Source: Natronomicrosphaera sp040876735
Lineage (GTDB): Bacteria > Planctomycetota > Phycisphaerae > Phycisphaerales > Phycisphaeraceae
Length of the DNA: 64,000 nucleotides
Direction: 5' to 3'
Assembly (NCBI GenBank): GCA_040876735.1
Contig: JBBDPC010000070.1
Span: forward strand, 1-64,000
The notes below the pieces were generated by a model. The model saw only the letters and a list, made by a program, of their open reading frames with translations. It ran no database searches and was not told the origin of the DNA. Every line of letters begins with the position of its first letter. Position 1 is the stretch's first letter. Below, piece after piece: positions 25,976 to 33,764 of the stretch. A program made the translations under genes and the position numbers.

Positions 25976-26680
25976 TTGACCACGTTGTGCATCATTCTCG
26001 CGCGGGCGGGCAGCAAGGGGTTGCCGAACAAGAACGCCCTGCCGGTCGCCGGCCGACCGATGATCGTCTGGACGATCGAGCACGCCCTGCGTTCGCGGGC
26101 CGTGCGACACACGGTCGTCTCCACCGACGGTGAGGCACTGAAGGCCATCGCGCGCGAGCACGCGCTGCACGTCGTCGATCGGCCGGCGGCGCTGGCGCAC
26201 GACACGGCCACGGTGGACGCCGCCGCCCGGCATGCCGTGGAAGCCGTCGAGGCCGAGCGCGGTGCGGCGTATGACGCGGTGGTGATTCTCTACGGCAACG
26301 TGCCGGTTCGGCCGGTGGACCTGATCGACCGCGCGGTGCTGAAGCTGCGCGACACGGGCTGCGACAGCGTGCAGAGCGTCTGCCCGGTGGAGAAGATGCA
26401 CCCGTACTGGATGAAGCGGCTCGCCGGCGAAGCGGGCGACATGCTGGAGCCTTACGAGGCGAACACGGTCTACCGTCGGCAGGATTTGCCGCCGGTTTAC
26501 ATGCTCGACGGCGGCGTGATTGCGGTGACGCGGGCGAGTCTGTTCACGGTGGTCGAAGGCGAGCCGCATGCGTTTCTGGGGCGCGATCGGCGGGCGGTGG
26601 TGACGCGGCCGGGCGAGGTGGTGGACGTGGACAGCGAACTGGATCGGAAGGTGGCGGAGGTGGTGTTGCGCGGCGGGTGA
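25976..26680 (+). CDS. CMP-nonulosonate cytidylyltransferase (NeuA/PseF/LegF-like)
   Basis: A 234-residue enzyme that activates a nonulosonic acid (sialic, legionaminic or pseudaminic) with CTP. The nucleotide-binding loop ARAGSKGLPNKN is near residues 9-20; STDGEALKAIA, the substrate-region motif HDTATVDAA and VDVDSELD follow. The start is TTG at 25976: a GAAGGA ribosome-binding site lies 8 nt before it, and the ATG nearby (25968) is out of frame. Substrate class cannot be told apart here. It follows the 48-bp palindrome and precedes neuC. Confidence 0.85.
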   Translation: MTTLCIILARAGSKGLPNKNALPVAGRPMIVWTIEHALRSRAVRHTVVSTDGEALKAIAREHALHVVDRPAALAHDTATVDAAARHAVEAVEAERGAAYDAVVILYGNVPVRPVDLIDRAVLKLRDTGCDSVQSVCPVEKMHPYWMKRLAGEAGDMLEPYEANTVYRRQDLPPVYMLDGGVIAVTRASLFTVVEGEPHAFLGRDRRAVVTRPGEVVDVDSELDRKVAEVVLRGG

Positions 26681-26712
26681 GTTGAGATGTGTTTGAAGAT
26701 GTTGAGGCCGAC

Positions 26713-26735
26713 GCCCACGGATTGAATCCGTGGGC
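26713..26735. repeat. 23-bp palindromic repeat, copy 2 of 3
   Basis: Same palindrome as 21487-21509, with matching flanks GAC before and TTC after. Lies between the cytidylyltransferase gene and neuC. Confidence 0.9.
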
Positions 26736-26755
26736 TTCAGTTTTGTGGAGCGGTC

Positions 26756-27922
26756 ATGGCGAAACAGGTGCGGACGATTGCGGTGGTGACGGGGACGCGG
26801 GCGGAGTTGGGGCTGCTGGCGCCGGTGATGCGTGCGATTGACGCACAGCCTGGGCTGCGGCTGCGCGTGGTGGTGGCGGGGTTGCACCTGGTCAGCGGAA
26901 CGTGGCGGAGCGTGGCGTCGGACTGGGGATTCACGGTTGATGCCAAGGTGCGGATGCAACGGCGCGGCGAAGTGGGGCGCGCGGCGGATGTGCAGGCGGT
27001 GGGCCGGGGGGTGGCGGGGTTCGGCGCGGTATTTGGGGAGATGCGGCCGGACGTGGTGCTGGTGCTGGGCGATCGCATCGAAGCGTTCGCGGCGGCGACG
27101 GCGGCGAGCGTGGGCGGGATTCGCGTGGCGCACGTGCATGGCGGCGACCGGGCGGAGGGCGTGGCGGACGAGGCGATGCGGCATGCGATCTCGAAACTGG
27201 CGCACCTGCATTACCCGGCGACGGCGCTGAGTCGGCGGCGACTGGTGCGGATGGGCGAGCGGGCGGAGCATGTGGTGCGCGTCGGCTCGCCGGCGGTCGA
27301 TGAACTGCTGCTGCGGCAACGTCGGATCGCGCGGGAGCCGGGGCATGTGCTGGTGATGCAGCACCCGGTGGGCGGGAACGACGCGGAGGAGCAGCGGTGG
27401 ATGCGCGGGACGTTAAGCGCGGCGACGGCGTTTGCGCGCGAGGCCGGGCACGATGTCCTGGTGTTTGATCCAAATGCGGACGCGGGCAGCGACGGGGTGC
27501 GGGCGGCGATTGAGCGGTGGATGGGGCGTGATCCCGCTCTTCGTCGCCGGGCGCCTCAGAGCGGGCGTACGGGGGAGCGGCGGCGGTATGCCTATCTGCC
27601 GCGCGGGGCATTTCTGGCGCTGCTGCGTCAGAGCATGGCAATCGTGGGCAACTCGTCGGCGGGGCTGATCGAGGCGGCGGTGCTGCACGTGCCCTGCGTC
27701 AACATCGGCCCGCGGCAGGCGGGGCGCGAGCAGGCGGGCAACGTCCTCAACTGCGACTACGGTCAGGCGAACGTGCGGGCGGCGCTGAAGCGTGCGGCGG
27801 CGATGGACCTGCGCGGGCTGCGTCACCCGTATGGCAAAGGTGATGCGGGCCGGCGGATGGCGGCGCACCTGGCGGGCGTTGATTTTGCGCGGGTGGTGGT
27901 GCGGAAGCGGAATGGATATTGA
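26756..27922 (+). CDS. neuC: UDP-N-acetylglucosamine 2-epimerase, hydrolysing (NeuC-type)
   Basis: A 388-residue enzyme that turns UDP-GlcNAc (or a related UDP-sugar) into ManNAc-type sugar plus UDP, the first step of nonulosonate synthesis. Motifs in order: VTGTRAELGLL (residues about 12-22), LGDRIEAFAAA, VHGGDRAEG, and VGNSSAGLIEAA with VNIGPRQAGREQAGNV near the end. Residues about 259-271 (RDPALRRRAPQSG) fall where a dispersed palindromic repeat has entered the frame. The barrel resumes with RRYAYLPRGAFLALL. NeuB (synthase) is not in this window. Confidence 0.88.
   Translation: MAKQVRTIAVVTGTRAELGLLAPVMRAIDAQPGLRLRVVVAGLHLVSGTWRSVASDWGFTVDAKVRMQRRGEVGRAADVQAVGRGVAGFGAVFGEMRPDVVLVLGDRIEAFAAATAASVGGIRVAHVHGGDRAEGVADEAMRHAISKLAHLHYPATALSRRRLVRMGERAEHVVRVGSPAVDELLLRQRRIAREPGHVLVMQHPVGGNDAEEQRWMRGTLSAATAFAREAGHDVLVFDPNADAGSDGVRAAIERWMGRDPALRRRAPQSGRTGERRRYAYLPRGAFLALLRQSMAIVGNSSAGLIEAAVLHVPCVNIGPRQAGREQAGNVLNCDYGQANVRAALKRAAAMDLRGLRHPYGKGDAGRRMAAHLAGVDFARVVVRKRNGY
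27530..27569 (+). repeat. GC hairpin repeat inside neuC
   Basis: This 40-bp stretch (CCCGCTCTTCGTCG, then CCTCAGAGCGGGCGT) closely matches the intergenic element at 32502-32541 on the other strand and a weaker copy at 32640-32681. It is a length that keeps neuC in frame and lies in a loop region of the predicted enzyme. Confidence 0.6.
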
Positions 27923-27930
27923 GGAAGGAC

Positions 27931-27953
27931 GCCCACGGATTGAATCCGTGGGC
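27931..27953. repeat. 23-bp palindromic repeat, copy 3 of 3
   Basis: Third copy, in the 50-bp gap between convergent neuC and the PP2C gene. There it could double as a terminator hairpin. Confidence 0.9.
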
Positions 27954-27972
27954 TTCGGTGCGCCTGATCGCT

Positions 27973-29784
27973 TCAGCCGACCTTGATGATGACGAGGGTG
28001 GTGTCGTCGAGGCTGCGGCGCATGCCGGTGAAACGGCGCATGCACCAGAGGATGTGGTTGAGCACTTCGCTGGCGGAACGGTCGGCGGCCTCGGCGAGGG
28101 CCTGCTCGATGCGGTCGCGGCCGAAGCGTTCTTCGTTGAAGTTGAACGCGTCGACGAGGCCGTCGCTGTAGAGCAGCAGCACGTCGCCGGGCTGAAGGTC
28201 GATCAGCCCCTTGTCATATTCCTGGGTCGGGTCGACGCCCGCGAGCATGCCGCCGGCGGAGAGGTACTGGATCTTGCCGTCGCGGTAGAGCAGCGGCGGC
28301 TCGTGGCCGGCGTTGGAGTAAGTGACGCGGCGGGTGCGTGGGTCGAACACGCCGTACCAGAGCGTGGCGAACTCGCGGTCGGTGGTGTCGCGGCAGAGGG
28401 CGATGTTGACGCGGGCGATGACTTCGTCGAGATCGTAGACGTCCTGGGCGTAGGCGCGGAGGCTGGCGCGCACCGAGGCCATGAGCAAACTGGCAGCGAC
28501 GCCCTTGCCGACGACGTCGCCGACTGCGACGCCGAGGTGGCCGTCGAGGTCGATGAAGTCATAGAAGTCGCCGCCGAGCTCGAAGCTGGGGACGTAGCGT
28601 GCGGCGATTTCGAACGGCGGGAGGTGGGGCATGGAGCCGGGGAGCATGCGTCGCTGCACGTCGGCGGCGAGGTGGAGCTGGCGCATCATCCGCTGGTTTT
28701 CCTGCCGGGCCTGGTCGAGCCGGGCGTTTTCCAGGGCGGTGGCGAGCAGTTGCGCCATGGCGCGGAGGAGGTTGACCTCGAAGTGGGTGAACTTGCGCAC
28801 TTCGCCGGTGAACAGTTGGATGAGGCCGACGGGCTTGCCCTGGTGGACCATGCCGGCGCAGAGCATGGAGACGAGGCCTTCGCGGCGGGCGTCGTCGGGA
28901 TAGATGATGCGCTCGTCGGTGGTCATGTCCCCGACGTAGGGCACCTCGCCTTCGATGGCGGTCTTGAACAGGCCGCTTTGCGCGACCTTGATCGGCCCCT
29001 TGTTGAGGTAGGCGTCGGAGAGGTTGAACACCGCGCGAGGGACGAGTTCGGCGCCATCTTTCTGCTCGCGGATCAGGCGGACGGAGGCGGCCTTGACCTG
29101 CATGACCTCGGCGATGGAGCGGGCGGCGATCTCGAGCACCTGCTGCACGTCACGGTGGGCGGAGAGGAGCGTGGAGATTTTGTAGAGCGCGGCGAGCTCT
29201 TCGATGCGCTGCTGGGCCTGGTACTGCTCGTAGCAGAGGCGGGCGATGGCATTGGCCATCAGGTAGAGGAACTGGATGCTGGCGGCGCGGGTGGGGGCGA
29301 AGCTCTCCTCGGCGGCGTCGGTGAGGGCGGTAATCTGCGCGTCGTCGAGCTTGAGCTGGCGGGCGACGGCCTCGAAGCGGGCGCGGGCCTCGGGCGTGCC
29401 GGTGAGGCCGAGGGCGTCGGGTTCGAGGCAGATGGCGCCAAGCTCCTGGCCGGCGACGACGATGGGGGCGCTGAACTGGCTGTCCTCGTCGCCGGTGGGT
29501 TCGATCAGGTGGTCGAGCCACTGGTCGGACTGGTCGCGATGGGCGGCGTCGGTGGGCGTGGTCAGCGGCGTGCCCTCGGCGTCGCGGATACTGGTGATCA
29601 GCCGGGTGACGGCGGCGAAGCTGTCCTGGATCTCCTGGAGCGTGGTGAGGTCGAGGAAGTCGGTCAGCGACAGGCGCGGCGGAACCGGCCGGCCGGCTTC
29701 GGGCAATGCCGAGGCGTCGACCGGTGGCGCCGCATCGTCTTCCGTCACCGAGGGCGACGGCGTTGTCGGATCACTTGCACTCAC
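27973..29784 (-). CDS. PocR-GAF-PP2C (RsbU/SpoIIE-type) protein phosphatase
   Basis: A 603-residue cytoplasmic signalling phosphatase that would dephosphorylate an anti-sigma-factor antagonist or similar Ser/Thr-phosphorylated protein. Residues about 38-170 match the PocR sensory domain (LTDFLDLTTLQEIQDSFAAV), about 195-350 a GAF domain, then a short linker helix and the PP2C/SpoIIE domain (FELGGDFYDFI, VAVGDVVGKGVAASLLM, YSNAGHEPPLL, LLLYSDGLVDAFN). All metal-binding Asp residues appear present. The start is GTG at 29784. No antagonist or anti-sigma gene lies alongside, so its target is encoded elsewhere. Confidence 0.88.
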   Translation of the reverse strand: MSASDPTTPSPSVTEDDAAPPVDASALPEAGRPVPPRLSLTDFLDLTTLQEIQDSFAAVTRLITSIRDAEGTPLTTPTDAAHRDQSDQWLDHLIEPTGDEDSQFSAPIVVAGQELGAICLEPDALGLTGTPEARARFEAVARQLKLDDAQITALTDAAEESFAPTRAASIQFLYLMANAIARLCYEQYQAQQRIEELAALYKISTLLSAHRDVQQVLEIAARSIAEVMQVKAASVRLIREQKDGAELVPRAVFNLSDAYLNKGPIKVAQSGLFKTAIEGEVPYVGDMTTDERIIYPDDARREGLVSMLCAGMVHQGKPVGLIQLFTGEVRKFTHFEVNLLRAMAQLLATALENARLDQARQENQRMMRQLHLAADVQRRMLPGSMPHLPPFEIAARYVPSFELGGDFYDFIDLDGHLGVAVGDVVGKGVAASLLMASVRASLRAYAQDVYDLDEVIARVNIALCRDTTDREFATLWYGVFDPRTRRVTYSNAGHEPPLLYRDGKIQYLSAGGMLAGVDPTQEYDKGLIDLQPGDVLLLYSDGLVDAFNFNEERFGRDRIEQALAEAADRSASEVLNHILWCMRRFTGMRRSLDDTTLVIIKVG

Positions 29785-30010
29785 GCGAAGGGGTTCCCTC
29801 TATCGGGTGGCCAGCAGAACAGACCGCAAGGCCCACAGCATAGTGAATCAAGCAGCGAATGAATCTCCGCCAGCGCGGATTTCACAAAAAACAGGTGGCG
29901 GTCAGCGGGCATGCCCGACAGGCGCGCAACCCGCCACACCGGTAGCAGTGCAAGGCCGGCTCACGCGGCGCGTTCCTGGTCATTGGCAAGCGGCGGATGG
30001 AGATGTCGCC

Positions 30011-31705
30011 TTACTGTCCTTCCTCCACCGGCTGGTCGAGCCAGATCTGGCGGAGCACCGGCTCGAGCGCGTCGCGCTGAGCGCCTTCGTGGACCGCGTC
30101 GAGCCCTTCTTCGACCACCGCCGGCTCGCCGATCTGATAGCCGAGATACGCCAGCACCAATCCCGCCTCGGCCGGGTTGTGGCGGGGCTCGTCGATCATC
30201 CGCCGCAGCTCGCCCTGGAGCCAGTCCAGCCGGTCGGCGGGCGGAAGCAGCCGGGCTTCGTACTGCGCGGCGATCAACTCCGGATGCTGCTCGAAGAGCG
30301 TTCGCAGGTTCATCGCCGCCGACCGGATCATCCCGGCCCCAAGCTGGGCGTGCGCCAACCCCACCCGCGCCAGCGGCGCTTCCGCTTCGCGGGCGACGAT
30401 CTCGCGGTACATGCCTTCGGCCTCAAAGAACTGGCCTTCGGTCATCATCTGCTCGGCCTGGCTCATCAACCGGTTTCGCCGACCTTCGCCTTCCCCGGCA
30501 AGCGTTTCCAGCGGCGGCAGGTCGTAGTCCAACTGGTCGATCAACTCCTCGGCACGCGAACGCAGCGCCTCCAGCTCCGGGTCCCGGCCGGGCAGGTCGT
30601 CCACTTCCCGATCCTGCTCATCGATCTCGGGCACGCGGAACGGATCGTCGTCCGCCTCCTCGGCGTCGTCATCGTCCGCCTGCCGGGCCAGGTCGCGCTC
30701 CTGGGCGTCCACCGCCTCGTCGCCCCGCATCTGCGAAAGCAGGTCGAGGTAGGGGTCTTCGCCCGGCTCGACCGACCGCACGGACTGCAACGGCTGGAAC
30801 ATCTGCTCCTCCAGCCGGCTCATCCGCTCGTCCCCCGCCGCGCGGGCACGCTCGGCCTGCTCCGGCGTGAGCAGTTGCGAGCGAAGCTGCTGGCCCAGCA
30901 GCAGCGTCGGGGCGCTGCGCGGCGAACGGTAGAGGTCATCCTCCATCGTGCCGATGCCCGCCGAGAGCTGGTACGCCCGCAGGTCGAGCAGGTTCGATCG
31001 GCGAAGCGACCGGTCGATCTCCAGGTCTTCCTCACGCTGCTGCAACGGGTCGTCGGCGTCGGGCGCGGCCGGCCCGTCACGCCAGCGGTCGAACAGGTCC
31101 GGCTGACGCACATCGGACCGCACGCCCAGCAGCGGCGAGGCGCTGACCTCCAGCCACTGCCCCCCCATGTCGTCGAACTGGAGGCGGTCGAAAGTGTCGG
31201 GCGACCGCGTGCCGTCGAAGGCGCGCAGGTTCAGCCGGCCATCGCTGGCCCCATAACTGTCAATGATCCACGGCGACGGGTCCTGGCCCGGGCGGAGCAA
31301 CGGACGAGCCGTGTTGGGAGCGGTGTACGTGCGGTAGACGCTGCCGCCGCCCCCGGGCAGGCCCGCCGGCCGGCCGGGGCTGTAGGCGTCCCGGCGGAAC
31401 GGGAACAGGTCGTCCGTGCCGCTGACGTCGCCGAACTCACCCGGGGCGCCGTACCCGACGCCGTCGCGGAACGACCGGCCGCCGCCGACATTGCCCGTCA
31501 CCACGTCGTTGCGCACGCGGAAATCGAGCTGGTCACGCGGCGCGTTGGTCCCGCCACTGCCGACCTGCTGGTTGGCGTCCAGCGCCCGGCCGTCGCCGCC
31601 CGCCTGCTGCTGGGCCAGCCCCGGCGCCGCGCCCAGCGCCACGATCGCCGCCGCCAGCCACCGGCCGAGGCCGCCGAGTCGCATCCTGTTGGTCGACGCG
31701 TTCAT
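30011..31705 (-). CDS. Secreted TPR protein with acidic low-complexity region
   Basis: A 564-residue exported protein. The ATG at 31705 follows AGGAG and opens a signal peptide (RWLAAAIVALGAAPGLAQQQ). The middle is Gly/Asp-rich and probably disordered, with an acidic patch (DDDDAEEADDD) near 375. Residues about 430-560 are helical TPR-like repeats (AEQMMTEGQFFEAEGMYREI, ARVGLAHAQLGAGMIRSAA), which bind partner proteins in the periplasm. No enzyme signature. Its 3' end lies 227 bp from the PP2C gene. Confidence 0.65.
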   Translation of the reverse strand: MNASTNRMRLGGLGRWLAAAIVALGAAPGLAQQQAGGDGRALDANQQVGSGGTNAPRDQLDFRVRNDVVTGNVGGGRSFRDGVGYGAPGEFGDVSGTDDLFPFRRDAYSPGRPAGLPGGGGSVYRTYTAPNTARPLLRPGQDPSPWIIDSYGASDGRLNLRAFDGTRSPDTFDRLQFDDMGGQWLEVSASPLLGVRSDVRQPDLFDRWRDGPAAPDADDPLQQREEDLEIDRSLRRSNLLDLRAYQLSAGIGTMEDDLYRSPRSAPTLLLGQQLRSQLLTPEQAERARAAGDERMSRLEEQMFQPLQSVRSVEPGEDPYLDLLSQMRGDEAVDAQERDLARQADDDDAEEADDDPFRVPEIDEQDREVDDLPGRDPELEALRSRAEELIDQLDYDLPPLETLAGEGEGRRNRLMSQAEQMMTEGQFFEAEGMYREIVAREAEAPLARVGLAHAQLGAGMIRSAAMNLRTLFEQHPELIAAQYEARLLPPADRLDWLQGELRRMIDEPRHNPAEAGLVLAYLGYQIGEPAVVEEGLDAVHEGAQRDALEPVLRQIWLDQPVEEGQ

Positions 31706-31843
31706 GTGAACTCTCCTGCCCCGCCTGGGAGGCATTGTCCCCACATTCCATTTTACGCGGTTCGACCTCGTAAAACGACTCTCCGCACCCCCGCTCACCC
31801 GACTTTCACGCAATGGCCGCCCAGCGGCCCCAAACCGCCCGGC

Positions 31844-32308
31844 TCACACGATCTCAACGATCTCGAACCGCTTGGTCCCCCGGGGCAGGTCCACCTTGAT
31901 CGTCTCGCCCACCCGGGCCTTCAGCAGCGACTCGCCCATCGGGCTGCCCACGGTCACTTCGATCTCGTCGCTGTCGAAACTGCCCGTCGATTCGCCCACC
32001 AGCTTGTACAGGTCTTCCGAGCCGTCGTCCTGGTCACGCAGCTTCACCACCGCGCCTAGGAACACCATGTCCTCGGGCACCTCCACGTCGTCGGCGACCT
32101 TCGCGTGCTTCAAACGCTCGGTCAGCCGGCGAATCTCCGCTTCGTTCATGCCCTGCTCGTCGCGGGCCGCGTGGTACTCGGCGTTCTCCTTCAGATCGCC
32201 CAGCGCCCGGGCCTCGGCGATCCGGTTCGAGATCGCCGGCCGACGGGCCTCCAACTGCTTGAGCTTCTCCTGAAGCTGCTTCTTTTCCTCACCTGTGATG
32301 AACTGCAC
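31844..32308 (-). CDS. greA: Transcript cleavage factor GreA
   Basis: A 154-residue RNA polymerase accessory factor that reaches through the secondary channel and helps cleave backtracked transcripts. Start GTG at 32308 is chosen over an ATG at 32326 because it sits 8 nt after GGAG and gives the usual GreA N-terminus (VQFITGEEKKQLQEKL). The coiled coil carries ARALGDLKENAEYHAARDEQ, with acidic tip residues, and the C-terminal domain includes VTVGSPMGESLLKARVGE. Length is right for the family (about 158). Confidence 0.93.
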   Translation of the reverse strand: MQFITGEEKKQLQEKLKQLEARRPAISNRIAEARALGDLKENAEYHAARDEQGMNEAEIRRLTERLKHAKVADDVEVPEDMVFLGAVVKLRDQDDGSEDLYKLVGESTGSFDSDEIEVTVGSPMGESLLKARVGETIKVDLPRGTKRFEIVEIV

Positions 32309-32666
32309 GTCGCATCTCCGTCTCATGGTCTGTCGAGGGTCCCTGGGTCCCGCAAGCTGGCCCATGAGGCCAAGTCGCCTCGGGCAACGTGAAATCGTAC
32401 CACATGCGCCGCGACTGTGAACCGTCACCCCTCTCACAAGATCGGTCCGTTCGCCCCCTCCACTCCGGGATTCGGGGTTCAGGGATCGGAATGGTTTTAT
32501 AACGCCCGCCTCTGAGGAGCGCAGCGACGAAGAGCGGGATGAGTCTGATCGATCAATCTGTGATTGATAATCGATGATCTATGAATTGCCCCGCGCTTCT
32601 GACATCATCGATCACACATCACACATCACACATTCCCCTGATCCCGCCCTTCGCTCGCGGACTCGC
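32309..32666. other. Intergenic region with hairpin repeats
   Basis: A 358-bp gap between greA and the upstream membrane-protein gene. It holds hairpin elements at 32502-32541 and 32640-32681 and a run of alternating GATCGAT/CACACAT words (32550-32640). No gene seen. The promoter of greA must lie in the first 150 bp. Confidence 0.6.
32502..32541 (-). repeat. GC hairpin repeat, intergenic copy
   Basis: On the minus strand reads CCCGCTCTTCGTCGCTGCGC then TCCTCAGAGGCGGGCGTT, closely matching the element inside neuC (27530-27569). CCCGC at one end pairs with GCGGG at the other. Confidence 0.7.
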
Positions 32667-32681
32667 TCAGGGGCGGGCGTT
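32640..32681 (+). repeat. GC hairpin repeat, divergent copy at a gene end
   Basis: GATCCCGCCCTTCGCTCGCG then GACTCGCTCAGGGGCGGGCG matches the same family with several changes. The last codons and stop of the membrane-protein gene (ending 32667) lie inside it, so the repeat supplied that protein's C-terminus. Confidence 0.55.
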
Positions 32682-33425
32682 TTCCCGAACCTCGAACCCC
32701 AAATCCTGAACCTTTCCTCCCCCCGCCTCCACGTCCACCCGCGGCGTCACCCACCGCGCCGCCGCCATCAGCAGCAGCCACGCCACCAACGCCGCCCCCG
32801 CCATCCCCGCCGCATGCCACTGCCACGGCTCCAGCACCACCTCCTCCGCCGACGCGCTCAACGCCCACAACGTCGGCAACGGACTCACCCCCCAGCCCCC
32901 CTCCCCCGGCCAGGCCGTCAACGCCAGCACCGCCGGCTCACCGACCAGCAGCAACAAACAAGCCGCCAGCATCACCGTCCGCCCCGCGCCTCCCATGAAC
33001 AGGCAACCCCACCCCACCAGCGCCGCCGTCACCGCCGACCACGCCACCATCGCCACGTTCAGCCACAGCGTCTGCGCCAGCCCCCACCCCGCCACGAACG
33101 ACAACGGCCAGACCACCGCCTGAAACACCAGCGCCAGGCACAACCACTCCACCGCCACCTCCATCAACCGCCAACGCCGACGCAGCCGCGCCGCCAACGC
33201 CCCCGGCCGCGTCCCCAGCCGACCCGCCGGCCGCCGCACCTGGCTCAGCCGAACCGTCGGCCAGGCCGCCATCAACCCCACCGCCGACGCCAGCAACATC
33301 CACCGATCCACCCGCCCCGACGAATCCTGCCAGCGCACCACCAGCCACGACCCCAGCAGCCACAAGCACCACAGCAGCACCATGATCTGAACATTGGAAG
33401 CAGGTCTTGCATCACTTTGTGTCAT
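32667..33425 (-). CDS. Polytopic membrane protein of unknown function
   Basis: A 252-residue protein with about six TM helices (for example IMVLLWCLWLLGSWLVV, WLCLALVFQAVVWPLSFVAG, MLAACLLLLVGEPAVLAL). A basic cytoplasmic stretch (about residues 62-85, RRPAGRLGTRPGALAARLRRR) lies after the second helix. The last residues (ENARP) come from a repeat element. No transporter or enzyme motif is seen. Composition is strongly skewed to Trp, Ala and Val. The start lacks a clear ribosome-binding site. Confidence 0.6.
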   Translation of the reverse strand: MTQSDARPASNVQIMVLLWCLWLLGSWLVVRWQDSSGRVDRWMLLASAVGLMAAWPTVRLSQVRRPAGRLGTRPGALAARLRRRWRLMEVAVEWLCLALVFQAVVWPLSFVAGWGLAQTLWLNVAMVAWSAVTAALVGWGCLFMGGAGRTVMLAACLLLLVGEPAVLALTAWPGEGGWGVSPLPTLWALSASAEEVVLEPWQWHAAGMAGAALVAWLLLMAAARWVTPRVDVEAGGGKVQDLGFEVRENARP

Positions 33426-33598
33426 CGCCCAAAGTCTACCCGCCCACCGAGATTGCAGCTACGACGGCTGACCCCGACAACGCGACGCCAAGCCCGCCCC
33501 GCGGTCCAGGCGCCGTTTCAATTTCAGCTCTAGCGGATGATCGGACGCGCCTGTGTACTGAATCTTCGGATGGATCCAGCGCCCCGTCGTGCGGAGGG

Positions 33599-33655
33599 TC
33601 CTTTCCGTCCGAGCCGGCTTCTGTGAAGCCGGGTGCGGGCGCAGCCCGCAGTCGT
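33599..33655 (+). repeat. 57-bp dispersed palindromic repeat, copy 2
   Basis: Identical to 20229-20285 over 57 bp. Followed by an inverted half copy at 33705-33737 (hairpin CCGGCTTC/GAAGCCGG around ATA), a head-to-head arrangement like BIMEs. Confidence 0.8.
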
Positions 33656-33704
33656 CCGCGCCACGTTTCACCTGCACGCCGCAAACGAGGCCTGCGGCCT
33701 CGCC

Positions 33705-33737
33705 CGGCTTCATAGAAGCCGGCTCGGACAAGACAGG
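33705..33737 (-). repeat. Inverted partial copy of the 57-bp repeat
   Basis: The complement reads TCCGAGCCGGCTTCTATGAA, matching the central part of the 57-bp element with two changes in the loop. Confidence 0.6.
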
Positions 33738-33764
33738 CCATGATGCGCTTGAGCCATCCGGAGA

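Larger units (their letters stand above)
33426..33764. other. Intergenic region with BIME-like repeat pair
   Basis: A 339-bp gap. It contains repeat copy 33599-33655 and, about 50 bp further, an inverted partial copy (33705-33737). No gene. Confidence 0.6.

Noticed and set aside
27919..29862. A 647-codon plus-strand frame across the PP2C gene
   Set aside because: The minus-strand frame has complete PocR, GAF and PP2C motifs. The plus frame has none.
29276..32059. A 927-codon plus-strand frame opposite the TPR protein and greA
   Set aside because: Shadow of clear minus-strand genes (GreA motifs, signal peptide).
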